From: Asterias rubens
Lineage: Eukaryota > Echinodermata > Asteroidea > Forcipulatida > Asteriidae
NCBI RefSeq assembly: GCF_902459465.1
Contig: NC_047073.1
Span: 1,488,001-1,552,000, forward strand
Reading direction: 5' to 3'
Length of the DNA stretch: 64,000 nucleotides
Positions within the stretch are counted from its first letter, which is position 1. Each line of letters opens with the position of its first letter. Under the pieces are notes generated by a model. That model saw only the letters and a program-made list of their open reading frames with translations, ran no database searches and was not told the DNA's origin. The translations under genes were made by a program, and so were the position numbers. This document shows, piece by piece, positions 46,750 to 58,664 of this stretch.

Positions 46750-49700
46750 CTAGATGCTGTCCGTCCCCCAGATGATCCTGCCACAGGGGTAATGATGCTT
46801 CAGTGCTCTGTACAGCTCATCAGAATGCTCCTGGTCTCGAGTCTCCACCACGCACTTCACCTGTTTCAATCAGGAAAAATACTTTATCACACAAAAGAAG
46901 ATACTTTAGTTAGCGTTTACTGTACGCTTTAACTACACGTAATATTCAATTCAATTCAATTCCAAAAACTTTAATCATCCTTACTAGGCAAATACATAAG
47001 TTGATCAGCTCCATATAAAAACATTAAGTGTTGGGCCCTAAAGGATCTTGTTTGTCTGGGTAAACATGCCTCACTGAATAATCTTGTTTACTAATAAACA
47101 ACTCACCTGGACATTAAATATTTCACTCTTCAGAAACGCTCTCTCATGGAAGATATCCTTAATACTGAAAAATGAGATTCAATAGAAAAATATAATAATT
47201 AAAATCTGGAAATGAAAACAAAGTAACGATGACTTAATATTTTATAGATCAATACGAAAATTAAAAATCTTGTTTTGGAAGCTACTTTATATTATGTAAG
47301 TTAATAATATAAACATAAATAAGTACAGAATCATCTGCCTGAAAATACACATCAACATTTTTGTGAAAAGATGCATCAAAATCTACCTAAAAAAAGACGC
47401 ACCGGGAATTTCACAATAGTAAACCTAAATATAACATAAAAACTAAAAACATTTCAGCTACACAAATATAGATAACCAAACTATGGAAAAAGTAAACTAC
47501 ATTACTATCGAGTTAATCTCATGATGCCACAATTTAAGAAAAGACTATATAAAACCTGGACATTAGATGGATATTAATAAAACATGGCTTACAGTATAAC
47601 AACATAGAACCAAACATGCAATTCAAACTTTAAAAGCACGAATGAGCATTCAAAAATACAAACTTGGTACAAGATAGATTCTGGTTAATTACAATGTAAA
47701 AAGCACTATCAATATCGAGAACAAATACATGCAACAAGACATTAGAATGGGCAAGGCAACTTGAAAGTTAAACAGTTTTGGTCAAGGGGACTTCCTTGAC
47801 CAATCTTATCGGTAGAGCGCTGGCAGGTTAGTCTATAGGTCACAGGTCAAATACAATTCTAATTCAACACGGAAATAACTCAAAGCAAATTGAAACAATA
47901 ATTGAGATCATAATAATCAGGGAGTGAAACAAACAAAGAGCGTGTATAATTTGAGAAATTGTGCAAACAAAAATTAATAATGATAGCCATGCCCTGGCAT
48001 ATGGTGATGATTATACGGAAATAATATTTATAATAATAATAATAACACCGTTTATAAAGCCCCTTTTTCTAAGGTTGCAAGCGCTCCGAGAATGACAATA
48101 ACAACAATGGGAATCAAATCAGAGACCAAGAGGGAAACCACAACCAGGCAAAGCCTACAGCATTAAGGCAGAAGAGAGTCAAGCAACAGCTGGGCCCAAT
48201 TTTATGGCTCTGTTTACCATTAGCAAAGAATCGGTGCTATACGGAAGCAATGAAATCTGTGCTTACCGCAAGCGTATTTCCAGGTTAGCATGGACTCTTA
48301 CTAGGCATTCTTTACTAGGCATTCTACTCTTACACAGCTAGTGCAGAAATTCGGCGCTTGCACGTAAGCAGAGAATGGTGATTGTAAGTGCAGAATTTGG
48401 TTGTAAGCAGAGCCATGGAAGTTTGGCCCTGCAGCCGATTTCACGAAACTTTACTCAAACTGCGCAAGTCCACTTGCGCAACGTTTATAGCATAAGTTGC
48501 GCCATAAACGATGAACCTACCTGATCCCCATGGAGCTAATAATATCGGCAAGTTCTGTGATACCTCCCGGCCTATCGCTGACCGTCACAACAAATCGTGC
48601 TAAGCGACCGTCTGCTGCTAGACCCCTCTCTAAAACCCGACCCAGCACGGTCGTGTCTATGTTGCCTCCACACAGTGGTATGGCTACCCTGTTGGATGAT
48701 AAAGAGAAAATTATATTGGGTGTCATGGCCGAGGGGTTACAGGCGTAAAATTCAAGTTCTGGTAGGTAAAGGCACTATGGACACTATTGGTAGTTACTCA
48801 AAATAATTGTTAGCATAAAAAGGAGGTAGGTACGGGTATCATCCACTAGAAATAACAAGAATAATATATTTGATTTATATTGCGCCTAATATAAGGTTAT
48901 TTCTAGGCGCTTTACCAACAACTGAACAAAAAATAACCAGTTAAATTGTTTACAATTGACTGAATGATTAACACACAAGCAAGGTAATTAATGCTGTATA
49001 AAAAAGAGGTGGGTTTTCAGGGCAGTTTTGTATACATGTTTTAAAGGAGGTGATTGAAGCAATGTGATGTGGGAGATTGTTCCAGGGCAGTTCATCAGAC
49101 ATACTTTAACTGCTCCGCAAACTTTCTTACAAACACTCTTACCTCTTGCCCTTGAGTTCGGGCAGCTTGTTTCCAATGAGGGCAGCTAGCCCCGATGCCC
49201 CAGCCCCTTCTACGACAGCCTTCTCCATCTCAATCAGCCTCAGAATGGCCAGAGCAATCAGGTCCTCACTAAAATCGAACATCCAACCAACAGGCGGGTA
49301 GCTTTATTATTAACATTCAATTCAAGTCTGATTTGCAACTTTGCATGGTGGAAATACAATTTACATGTAGTAACCAGAGGTAAAGGTTTACGGTAATACC
49401 ATGTCATGATAATCTATAGATGAGTTGGGGCTGTTCTGGGAAAAAAGTTGGTTTCAACTTGACGTTTCAATCAGTATGCTCTGATAGTCTTCTAGAGGGG
49501 GAAAAAAAGAAAAGAAAAAAAGCGGACAGAGCATACTGATAAAACCGTGAGTTGAAACCAACGGTTCTCTTTCATTCTATCATTCAAAACCAAAGTGGAT
49601 GATATTGAATGGTCAGACAGTAGGAGGGTTGACTGTGTACTGTGTGGATGCATTCACCACATGATATCATATGCAGGCTTGTATAGTTTATCTACCATTC

Positions 49701-52700
49701 AAACCTATTGAATGGTCAAACAGTAAGAGGGTTAACTGTGTACTGTGTGGATGCATTCACCACATGATATCATATGCAGGCTTGTATAGTTTATCTACCA
49801 TTCAAACCTAAAGTGGGTGCTATTGAATGGTCGAACAGTAAGAGGGTTAACTGTGTACTGTGTGGATGCATTCACCACATGATATCATACTGCAAGCTGG
49901 CAAAGTTTATCTATCGTTCAAAACCAGTTGATAAACGAATTAAAAGGAACAAAACTCCAGTAGCTTTGATTCACGCTCACCTGACGACCACCATCTTGTC
50001 CACATAATGCCTGGCGGTAGCAAAGGCATTTACCCCAACTGTGGGGACAGCGAGACCTACAAAGAAAAACACCCACAAAAACCCATTAGAATTCAATTCA
50101 ATCCAGTATTTTATTCGTCATGCCAGCATGAAAATTCCCTCGTTCTGCACATACACAAATTTTAAAATATAAAATACACAACACAAATATTAAAAGCAAG
50201 ACAGCAGATAAACCGTAAAAAAAGAACAGGAGGTGATCAATTAAAGGCAGTGGACACTATTGGTAATTACTCAAAATAATTATTAGTACAAAACCTTACT
50301 TTGTAACGAGTTATAGGGAGAGGTTGATGGTATAACACATTGTGAGAAATGGCTCCCTTTGAGGTGATTTAGTTTTCGAGAAAGAAGTAATTTTCCACAA
50401 ATTTGACCTAGAGACCTCAGGCTTAGAATTTGAGGTCTTGAAATCAAAAGCACACCATTTCGTGTGAACAGGGTGTTTTTTATTTCTTTATTACCTCGCA
50501 ACTTCGACGACCAATTGAGTTCAACTTTTCAAAGGTTTGTAATTTTATGCAAATGTTGAGAAACACCAAGTGGGAAGACTGGTCTTTGACAATCACTCAT
50601 AGTGTCCAATGTCTTTAAATAACAAATAGTTCAAATAAGTAAATTAAATGGCCAATACAAGACAACTGGGGTGCGTTCCATTTAGCGAACACACTTCTGA
50701 GGTGTTGGGGGTGGTTTTCAAAATGGCCAACAAGCAGATGGTATGATTTTCTTGTCACTTACATAACTACAGTGTATTTTCGGTGACTGATAATACAGAT
50801 TTGAAATAACAAAGTTAATGAGTTGATGTCATGAAGTACAGAAGAGGACTACATACAGCAAAAAGAAGGTAAACAAAAACTCTGTACGGTGTCGTCATCT
50901 TCATTTCAGGGCACCGCCTTTTTAACATCACTAAGTGTGCAACCAATCATTCCAAGGATAAAAAAGGTTTTGCGCAAGTGGAACGCATCCCTGGACAGAG
51001 TATGTGACCTTTGACCTACCGTCTGCGAGAGATGGACCGGATTTGGTCCAGATGGGGTGCCCTGCGTCCATGGCAGCCGAGAAGCTCGGACATTGTTCAG
51101 ATTCCACTCCCTGAATGATAAAAAGGAAATCCAAACATTTTTTATAAATTGAAATTCTTGAGTCGCAAGAAAATTTATAAACATGCAACAACTGAAGATT
51201 GGGTCTGCGACGAAATAACACTTTTTCCTTAGATCCTTTCTTGAAGTCCGACACCAGGGCAAAATTTTATAAAGCTGCTAAGCCCGAGAACAATTTTGCT
51301 TACCAGCAAAAAGTTTTCAGCCAAAATATTATCAAATGTACTATCTGTGACTGGAATCTTGCTCCTTTTTGCTTAAAAATAACAATAACAGTTATTTAGC
51401 GCAGAATACACAAGAGTCTCTATGGTCTAAATTGTTCTAGCGTGGTACAGTCTTTGACTTTGTCGGGAAGAGAGCTCCATAGTTAAGGAGAAAAATGTTT
51501 GGCAATATTCGCTGCTTAAAGGCAGTGGACATTACTGGTAAGTACTCAAAATAATTATTAGCATAGGTTGATAGTATGAAACACTGTGAGAACGGTTCCC
51601 TCTGAAGTAACGTAATTTTCGAGAAAGAAGTAATTTTCCACAAATTTGATTTTGTGACCTCAGGATTAGATTTTGAGGTCTCGAATTGATTTTTCTTTCA
51701 TTGTTATCTAGCAACTTCGACGACCAATTGAGCTCAAATTTTCACAGGTTTGTTATGTTGTGCATATGTTTAGATACATGTACACCAAGTGAGAAACTGG
51801 TCTTTGACAATTGCCAATAGTGTCCAGTGTCTTTAATTGTCATTGTCAACATGAATAATAAATGTGCATTGAATTGAACTAAATTGAAATAAATATTGCA
51901 ATGACTTACAATGATAGTGGTTCGTGGGGATAGGCTCTTTATCGCTAGAGCAACCCCAGCGATCAGGCCGGCTCCCCCCACTGGAATAATAACAGCATCC
52001 AAGTCGGGGACCTGTTCAATAATTTCCAATCCCATGGTGCCTTGCCCTGAGATAATGTGTGGGTTGTCGTATCTAGGGAAACAAAATTTGAAAAAAAGCA
52101 AAACTAAAATCAGAGAAATGTTTTTTTTTATAAAGGAACATTACAGGGCCCAATTTCATAGAGCTGCTAAGCAGAAAAATTTGCTTAGCATGAAATTTGT
52201 TCCTTAATAACAACAGGATTACCAACCACTTTCTACGTGATTTTCAGGATAAGCAAACAACAGCTGATTACTAGTAACAAGCGATATGCAACAAATAGGA
52301 ATTTTTTTGGTAATCCTGTTTTTAGCAAGAAAGAAATTTCAAGCTAAGCAAATTTTTGTGCTTAGCAGCTCTATGAAATTGGGCCCAGAAAAGACCGATC
52401 CATTAAGCTCCTCCCCATTGCATATTGACCAATCACAACGCAACGAAGATCCGACAAATAAAGAACGACATGAAAAGTTTCACAAGACTTAAGCCTGGTT
52501 CATACTTCCTGCAAATGCAAATGCGAAGGGAATTTGATGTGAATTCGACGCAAGTGAGTTGAGCAGAGCTGAACTGCTGCAAATATTTGTTGCATATTTT
52601 GTGACGTCAACATTCGCTTCGCATTCGCAGGAAATATGAACCGGGCTTTATACAAAAAGCAATTGGCGAGTTACGTTTGATTAAAGTCTGCTTAGTCACA

Positions 52701-55700
52701 ACTTACCGCTTAATTTGAATTCCCCAGATTATAGAGATATTTCTTATATAGGATTTGAGGCATTGCATGGTGAGGTATCAATGTATATTTGGTTTGCGGT
52801 AACAACATGTGTGTATCTACTTGCCAGGTAGAAAACTGTCTTGCTATATTCCACTGTCACGGAGTAGATAATCAGGGGTTCGGGAGACTCCTCAGTTGTG
52901 AAAAGAACTGTCCTGCTTTTAGCTATTACCAGGGCGGATGGTATAGGGAATAGACTTGGACTACTACTTTAGCTCATAGGATCGTAATTAACTGTACTGC
53001 TACGGAGTCAGTTCTGAATTGGTCTCAACGTTTCGACTAGCTTGCTCTAGTCATCTTCAAGAGACCAAGATATTTCTTGCTATGTCAAATGGTTCGGGGA
53101 TACCTCCAGATGAGGAAACCCTTGTACCATTGTTCCATACATATCCATTCAGAATTGTGTATAGGTGTTCACTGTCTCTAAATGTAAATACCAAAAAGCT
53201 TGTCCCGAATTATGTGACATAGCAACTGTCCCTATAGTCTGAAGAATTGAAATTTAAGCAGTAAATTGTGATCAAGCAAGTTTTTATGTACCAGACTTGA
53301 TTAAAATCTAACTCACAAATGACTTATTGAGAAAGTTGAACCAGTTTTATAAAACTATTCACCTACCCATTTATATACATGAGGCCTTGTTTCTTGCCCA
53401 TTCTGATTGCGTATGTCTTGGACTGCAAAACAAAAGTAAAAGTTTAAACCATAAATATTTATTTTGTAATTGTTGGATGTGGAGTTTATGTTCCACTAAC
53501 TTGTATGTTCTTAAAATTACAACAATCTGCCGTGAGTTAATGTGGAGCTGTTAGAGTAGTAGACTTTTTCTTTAAAATTCTACACAGGTCTGTTAAATTT
53601 TGTGGAATAAATGGGTTCTGTTTAAAAGTAAACTGATTGTAGGTTGACTAAACATATAAAAAATGCAAGAGTAAATTGTTGTAAACATATCTTGGTGGAA
53701 ACTTGCTTTCTGGCTAAACTTTATTATTTTCAGTGCAGGGCTCCAAATTTATTCCACAAGAATCTGTAGCTCAAAAGTTTGACCAGACCAGAATTTGTAT
53801 TAATAGATCAGGGCCTAATTTTAAAGAAGTGCTTATTATAAGCAAAACAAATCGTACAACATTTTGGCAGAAATCAGCCAAAGAATATACATTTGACATG
53901 GTTTGGCTTCTAACCCAGTTCTGCTAAGCATTATTTATTGTGCTTAGCTACTTTTTGTGCTTTTAAAAGCAGCTCTAAGAAATTGGGTCCAGCACACGAA
54001 TATGACTGGGGACAAAAAAAACACCAGTGAGATGTTATTTTTCAATTGATAACACACAGGACTGGCGGACTTGATCAGTCAGCAGTTTACTAGTTCGGAC
54101 TAAAATCACTGGCCTTGGTAAACGCTGCCCTTCTATCACAAAACGGCCAAACTCATTTTGATAAATTCCTTTTAGACAAGATCATTCCTGGATTCCCCCC
54201 CCCCATACCCGGGTCTCTCAAAATCAACCTAGTGTGACATGACCTCCAGGAAGAACTAAAAGAGTTTGAATGTTTATGGTGACAAAAGACTCAACAAAGA
54301 ACACCTAAACGTTTCCAACCGTTTGCTGGTTAATGATCCGTGTCCATAACTAACCAACAAAAGTTTGAACTGACAAAGTGAGGTTTGTGGGAGACACCCT
54401 GTTACATATCTGTTATGATTTGTGGGGGTGGTTCCGAGAAGAGCCAGCAGTTTTAACAAAACGATATTCTAAAAAAAAGATTAGTCAGGAAGCATCGTAA
54501 AGTATAAAACAAAAAGAAATACTTTTATAATGGCATGACATTTCGACCAAGGCCAAATGACAGCACGGGCAAGTGAGAAAATAAAGCAAAAATCAACATT
54601 ACAAACAGCAATGACCTGTGCTGATGGTGAAGTTTGTGCCGCGACTCAAGACATAATGTGTTTTTTGGGCTACCAAAATCTCATCAGGGCTGCCAAAAAG
54701 TCTTGGTTACTAGCCCTGCTGACTATACCATGAAAATACACTTAATTTGGACCCCTGACTAGTGTAAGCAGAACTAGATTGATAGACATGAAAGCACACA
54801 GAGAAAGCAGGGGATGAACAAAGCAGAGGATGGTGGGAGGATACAGGGGGGCTTGTGGGCAAGGGGGAATAGAGGAAGGGGCATGTGTGACCCCAGGAGG
54901 TGGGGAAGACAAAAGACAAAATCAATGATCGGAAGCCTCTGAATGAGGCAGATTTATTGGGGATATCTGTGGTAAAAAGGAGAAATGACTGAATATATTT
55001 GATCAAGTCTTACTTCTCCCAAATCTTGTCCATGAATGATGACCGTGGCTCCGTTCTGCTTACACCTGTTGATCTTCATAATTGGAGCGATGATCGGCAT
55101 GACGACGGTCACCGGGATACCGAGACTCTGGCTGTGATACGACAGGGCGAGGGCATGGTTTCCTGCAGACGCTGCGATGACGCCTTTCTGTTTTTGTTCC
55201 TGCAGATTGTGACAAAACAACCTTATTATTTCGGGGAAAAAGGCGAAAAAATATGAAGGTTCTAATAGACCAATTTAATATGACGTCACACTCTGACAAA
55301 GATGGCAGTGCAACTCTCTTTTGTGCATGTTTGTATACTTTTTTTACACCCAAAATGGCACCCAGGATAGGCAAATGTGAGTACGCTGCGCGCATTGCAA
55401 GGACTCTATACCAGTTGTTCAGTTGTGAATCCAGTTTTGAATCCAAGAAGATGCTTGTTCTTTTATTGACCTCTGAACTTTAACCTTTGACATAACAATC
55501 TTGCATGATGACTTGTAAGCAGAGGGCGCTATACAGCAGAATCATAGAAATAGAACCCAGAGAACGCTGAGTGCAACATAGTGCACGTGATTTCATTGTT
55601 AGACCATTTTTATTGATGCATGTACGCCATTTTGGGGGCCATACAGTAGACCTCAAGAACAAATTGACCAATGAAAACACATGCAATTGCGTTTTTGTTG

Positions 55701-58182
55701 GAGCAAGGCCACCATCCATAAGTAAGACTGTATAACCAGGGGTCGATTTCACAAAGAGTTAAGACTAGTCTTATCTCTAGTTAGGATGAGTAAGTTGTCC
55801 TAACTAAGCACTAGCCATACGTTTTTAGTATCTCCTAGGTTTGTGAAATTTACCCCAGGACATTTTGTTAGACCAATTCAAAAATCGATGACAGCATTAA
55901 CTCTCATGGCCGTAGCAAAACAAAGTGGAAATTTCAGTGGAATTTTAATTTCTTAGGGAGTCTAAACTGAGAAGCTTACCTCAGACAGAGTCAGGAGGGT
56001 GTTACGAGCTCCCCTCTCTTTAAAACTGCAAGAAGAGAGAGAACAAACTTTTCAAAAGGGTCAGATTTTCATAAAGAGAATTGAGATAAAATACATTATT
56101 TTACAGAAATTTTGTTGCATAGACACCAAGTAAAAATACTATACATACATAGATAAATGTACAGTGACTCTTTGTAGATCTTGTGTATACATGTAAACGC
56201 ATAACCCAATGACGCAGTACTAGGTGAATGAAGTATTTTGGGTTGAACAAAGACAAATTTACAAGAGCTAGGTTTGAACCCAAGAGTTCCGGATTAACAT
56301 GCTGGCCCTCTACCAACCAAGTTTACTAGCCCTTATTGAGTTAAAGGCAGTGGACACTATTGGTAATTACTCAAAATAATTATCATCATAAAACCTTTCT
56401 TGATTACAAGTAATGGGGAGAGGTTGATAGTATAACACATTGTGAGAAACAGCTCCCTCTGAAGTGTAGTAGTTTTCGAGAAAGAAGTCATTTTCCACGA
56501 ATTTGATTTCAAGAACTCAGATTTAGAATTTGAGGTCTCAAAATCAACCATCTAAACACACACAACTTCGTGTGACAAGGGTGTTTTTTCTATCATTATT
56601 ATCTTGCAACTTCGGCGACCAATTGAGCTCAAATTTTCACAGGTTTGTTATTTTATGCATATGTTGAGATACACAAAGTGAGAAGACTGGTCTTTGACAA
56701 TTACCAAATAGTGTCCACTGTCTTTAATAACATGACACATTCACACCAAGAAAATTTGAATGTCAACCCAGGATTGTGGCTGTGCACACTCAGGGATGTG
56801 ATACCCTGTTGAGAAAAGAAAATGAACTCTGAGCGCAAAGTGTGAAAGCATAAAGCTCGGAAAACTTGCGAGCATGACGCCCAACGTAAAAGCCCTACTC
56901 TGCAATCGGGGAGGTTATTATATGGTTTTATCTTTAAAAAAAATTATAAATTTGATCTTTAAAAAAAAAAACTGATTTGTTACAATTACACAAAATAAGA
57001 ATTTGATTTGAACTTTTACCTTCCGGTCGTCTGTAAGAAATCTTTCTTGAAGAAAAGCTCCATTCCGACCAGACTTGAAATCTGAGACCGCTGATAAACC
57101 AAAAACAGGAATGGAGAAAGAATGTTGTCATTTACGCAGAAATATTCACGAGAGGGAAAACCTAGTTGCATCAGGACAGTCCCATTCTTAACAGTTTCAT
57201 TGCAGTCAAAAGCCATAGACATAGACAAGGTCACTTGGGCCTTGTTTCATCAAGCATAAAAGCACAGAAAACTCTTGCTTTGCAAAATAGGTTAACAGCC
57301 AGAATACCACAGAGTTACCATGCCACAAGACAGGGCAATCATGCTTATGGCAGGTTCAGGAGTCAATTTAACAAAAGATGTCAGGATTTTGAGACAATTA
57401 ACTCAATGGATTAAGCCAGAAATTGCTAGAGCTTATGCGGTGAGAGCAGCGCTTGCGCCCTTGCTTAGTACTTTGACAAACACTGGCTACTTACACTTTT
57501 TCACCTGCTACTTTCAAAACTGTGGACAACCCTGGGTACCCCACTCATTTCTTGCCTAGCAAATTGGTCCAGCATAATTTTTCTGATTAACAGCTTTATG
57601 AAGTTGCGAGATAATATTGCAAGAAAAAAAACACATTGGTCACACAAAGTTGTGTGCTTTCAGATGCTTGATTTCGGGACCTCAAAATGTAATTCTGAGG
57701 TCTCAAAATAAAATTTGTGGAAAGTTACTTCTTTCCGGAAAACTACGTTGCTTCAGAGGAAGCCAGTTCTCACAACGTTTTATACTACCATTCAACAGCT
57801 CTCCATTGCTAAGTTACCAAGTAAAAAAATGCTAACAACAGGGAGGGCAGTTTACCGTGCGTCCCAACTGGATTTAATTTTTGGTACTTTATCCCCCAAA
57901 AGTTTGATTGGGGCACGGCTTTACATGCTTCTTTCATACCTGGCACGGTGTTCGTTGAATTCCGCTCTTGATTTTATACGCAGCAGCACTGACATCTTGA
58001 AACTTTACGACGACCGGATTATCGGGATCGCAGAATTCATCTTTGAGATCTTCTTCATCCTCAGCGATGCCCGCACCTGTGTTCTCTTTGGACGTTGGAC
58101 TCACAGGATCCATGTCCATCTTAATCTCGCCTGTATCTGGCGTGTCGTCCGACGATTGAGGGAGGAGATCTTGAAGAGGCAT
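46750..58182 (-). CDS. L-threonine ammonia-lyase (threonine dehydratase) with ACT domain
   Basis: Twelve coding exons (minus): 57940-58182, 57020-57090, 55980-56025, 55014-55199, 53367-53422, 51910-52072, 51020-51110, 49981-50056, 49143-49268, 48521-48688, 47107-47164, 46750-46860. They total 1395 nt, giving 464 residues, with perfect phasing. The N-terminal 60 residues are an acidic extension (EDEEDLKDEF). The fold-type II PLP domain follows, with SFKERGARN (the Lys that binds PLP), SAGNHALALSYHS (substrate loop), PVGGAGLIAG (Gly-rich phosphate loop) and PLCGGNID. The C-terminal 80 residues form an ACT domain (FVVTVSDRPGGITELADIIS through VKCVVETRDQEHSDEL). It deaminates threonine to 2-oxobutyrate, and probably serine to pyruvate, in the cytosol. 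Layout matches TdcB/IlvA1-type enzymes of bacteria and invertebrates rather than mammalian SDS, which lacks ACT. The exon with the ATG starts one base earlier at an acceptor, so a 5' non-coding exon exists upstream. Confidence 0.95.
46943..47035. repeat. Possible non-LTR retroelement 3' end with TTCAATTCAA tail
   Basis: ATTCAATTCAATTCAATTCC then TTTAATCATCC. Similar short tails followed by 'TTTATTCG' words occur at 50088-50160 and 59850-59900. Class is a guess. Confidence 0.35.
48192..48430. mobile_element. Palindromic element, GGGCCCAATTT family
   Basis: GGGCCCAATTTTATGGCTCT at the left and AGAGCCATGGAAGTTTGGCCC at the right. Diverged interior with TTACTAGGCATTCT repeated twice. Lyase intron 10. 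Confidence 0.7.
49438..49565. repeat. Inverted pair of GAAAC-containing stem-loop motifs
   Basis: GTTGGTTTCAACT, then CAGTATGCTCTGAT at the left, is mirrored at the right by CAGAGCATACTGAT and AGTTGAAACCAACGG, around an A-rich spacer (49501-49520). The minus reading has ATCAGAGCATACTGATTGAAACG, structurally like the HH-family ends. Confidence 0.6.
49580..49930. repeat. Tandem repeat, 3 units of 103-115 bp
   Basis: Units start at about 49582, 49694 and 49797 with CATTCAAACCTA-type words. Each carries GAATGGTC, GAGGGTTAACTGTGTACTG and CACCACATGATATCATA. Lyase intron 8. A reversed relative is in ATPAF1 intron 3. Confidence 0.8.
50241..50619. mobile_element. FB-A element, complete
   Basis: TTAAAGGCAGTGGACACTAT to ATAGTGTCCAATGTCTTTAA; same interior and direction as 43085-43469. 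Lyase intron 7. Confidence 0.85.
51516..51836. mobile_element. FB-A element, internal deletion
   Basis: TTAAAGGCAGTGGACATTAC to AATAGTGTCCAGTGTCTTTAA; about 60 bp shorter than the type copy. It ends 74 bp from lyase exon 6. Confidence 0.85.
52146..52386. mobile_element. Palindromic element, GGGCCCAATTTCATAGAGCTG family, best copy
   Basis: GGGCCCAATTTCATAGAGCT is inverted as AGCTCTATGAAATTGGGCCC with at most one mismatch. Inside are GCTAAGCA.../...TGCTTAGC arms. Lyase intron 5. A half-copy of the 2608-2802 MITE (52390-52475) is directly attached. Confidence 0.85.
52491..52648. mobile_element. MITE-like element with 22-bp inverted ends
   Basis: AAGCCTGGTTCATACTTCCT is inverted as AGGAAATATGAACCGGGCTT; inside are GCAAATGCGAAGGG and CTTCGCATTCGC. 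A related start (AGCTCGGTTCATACTTCCTG) is at 23090 in SLC35A3 intron 4. Lyase intron 5. Confidence 0.75.
52740..53068 (-). repeat. HH-family repeat with hammerhead-like end (minus)
   Basis: The body (52740-53018) shares with 59280-59572 ACATGTGTGTATCTACTTGC, GACTCCTCAGTTGTGAAAAG and ACTACTTTAGCTCATAGGAT. At 53019-53068 the minus strand folds as an 8-bp stem (TTGGTCTC/GAGACCAA) enclosing TTGAAGAT, a 6-bp hairpin GACTAG-AGCAAG-CTAGTC, and GAAACGTT. Lyase intron 5. Confidence 0.7.
55737..55860. mobile_element. Short inverted-repeat element, 'GGGGTCGATTTCACAAA' family
   Basis: CCAGGGGTCGATTTCACAAA at the left and TTTGTGAAATTTACCCCAGG at the right, with GACTAGTCTTATCTC inside. Lyase intron 3. Confidence 0.8.
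56250..56340 (-). repeat. Asn-like tRNA relic (SINE head)
   Basis: The minus strand has GGTTGGTAGAGGGCCAGCATGTTAATC-type words (positions 56330-56290) with a GTT anticodon-like triplet, and GGGTTCAAACC as B box. A similar relic is at 20545-20610. Arms pair poorly, so a pseudogene or SINE head. Confidence 0.45.
56341..56727. mobile_element. FB-A element, complete
   Basis: TTAAAGGCAGTGGACACTAT to ATAGTGTCCACTGTCTTTAA, all interior blocks present. Lyase intron 2. Confidence 0.85.
57600..57835. mobile_element. FB-A element, partial
   Basis: Interior words GTTGTGTGCTTTCAGATG, CTTCAGAGGAAGCCAGTTCT and CAACAGCTCTCCATTGC, in reverse orientation to the neighbour at 56341-56727. Outer ends missing. 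A GCTTTATGAAGTTGC arm of another element precedes it. Confidence 0.6.
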
Positions 58183-58664
58183 CCTGTAGCATTTATGAAT
58201 GACAAAATGGAAGATTAGAATGGATTGGATTAGATACGATTAGATTAGGTTTGGTTTATTTATTCGGTCCGCGTTGTTTTGTGACATTCGCAGGCCTGTA
58301 TGCTTCATTTGCGAAAAGGGCAAGGACACTAGTGCGGAGCACGTGTGGAGCACATGCTTACTCGGTGAATCCATACGGGTGACGCAGAGAAAGTTCCTCA
58401 TGCACTAAAAGTGCTACGTCGTGTCTGCGTGCTCCCAAATCCGTACTGAGGCAGTACTCACCACGTACGGATCCCAAAATCTTGCCCACGTTTTTGCAAG
58501 TAGACAGCACGCACTTGCACGTACGGCGGGTTGGGACCGCCGCTTAATGAAAAATTGTAAATTTCTACTGGAGCAAAAAGGCAAAGACCAGGGGGCATGG
58601 AGGCAATTACCTTCATTGCCTCTGTGTTGTGTATCAGGCCTGCATTCGAGAATGCTGTCCTGTC

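Noticed and set aside
50906..51262. 118-codon open frame on the minus strand
   Set aside because: An off-frame reading across lyase exon 7 and its flanks.
53019..53222. Matching open frames starting MVSTFRLACSSH here and at 59087-59281
   Set aside because: Both are antisense readings of the hammerhead-like repeat end; similarity is due to the DNA repeat, not a protein family.
55060..55446. 128-codon open frame on the minus strand
   Set aside because: Another frame of lyase exon 4 run into intron; the true frame carries the SAGNHALALSYHS motif.
57715..58218. 167-codon open frame on the plus strand
   Set aside because: It is antisense to lyase exon 1 and starts inside an FB-A element; no family match, no splice or codon support.
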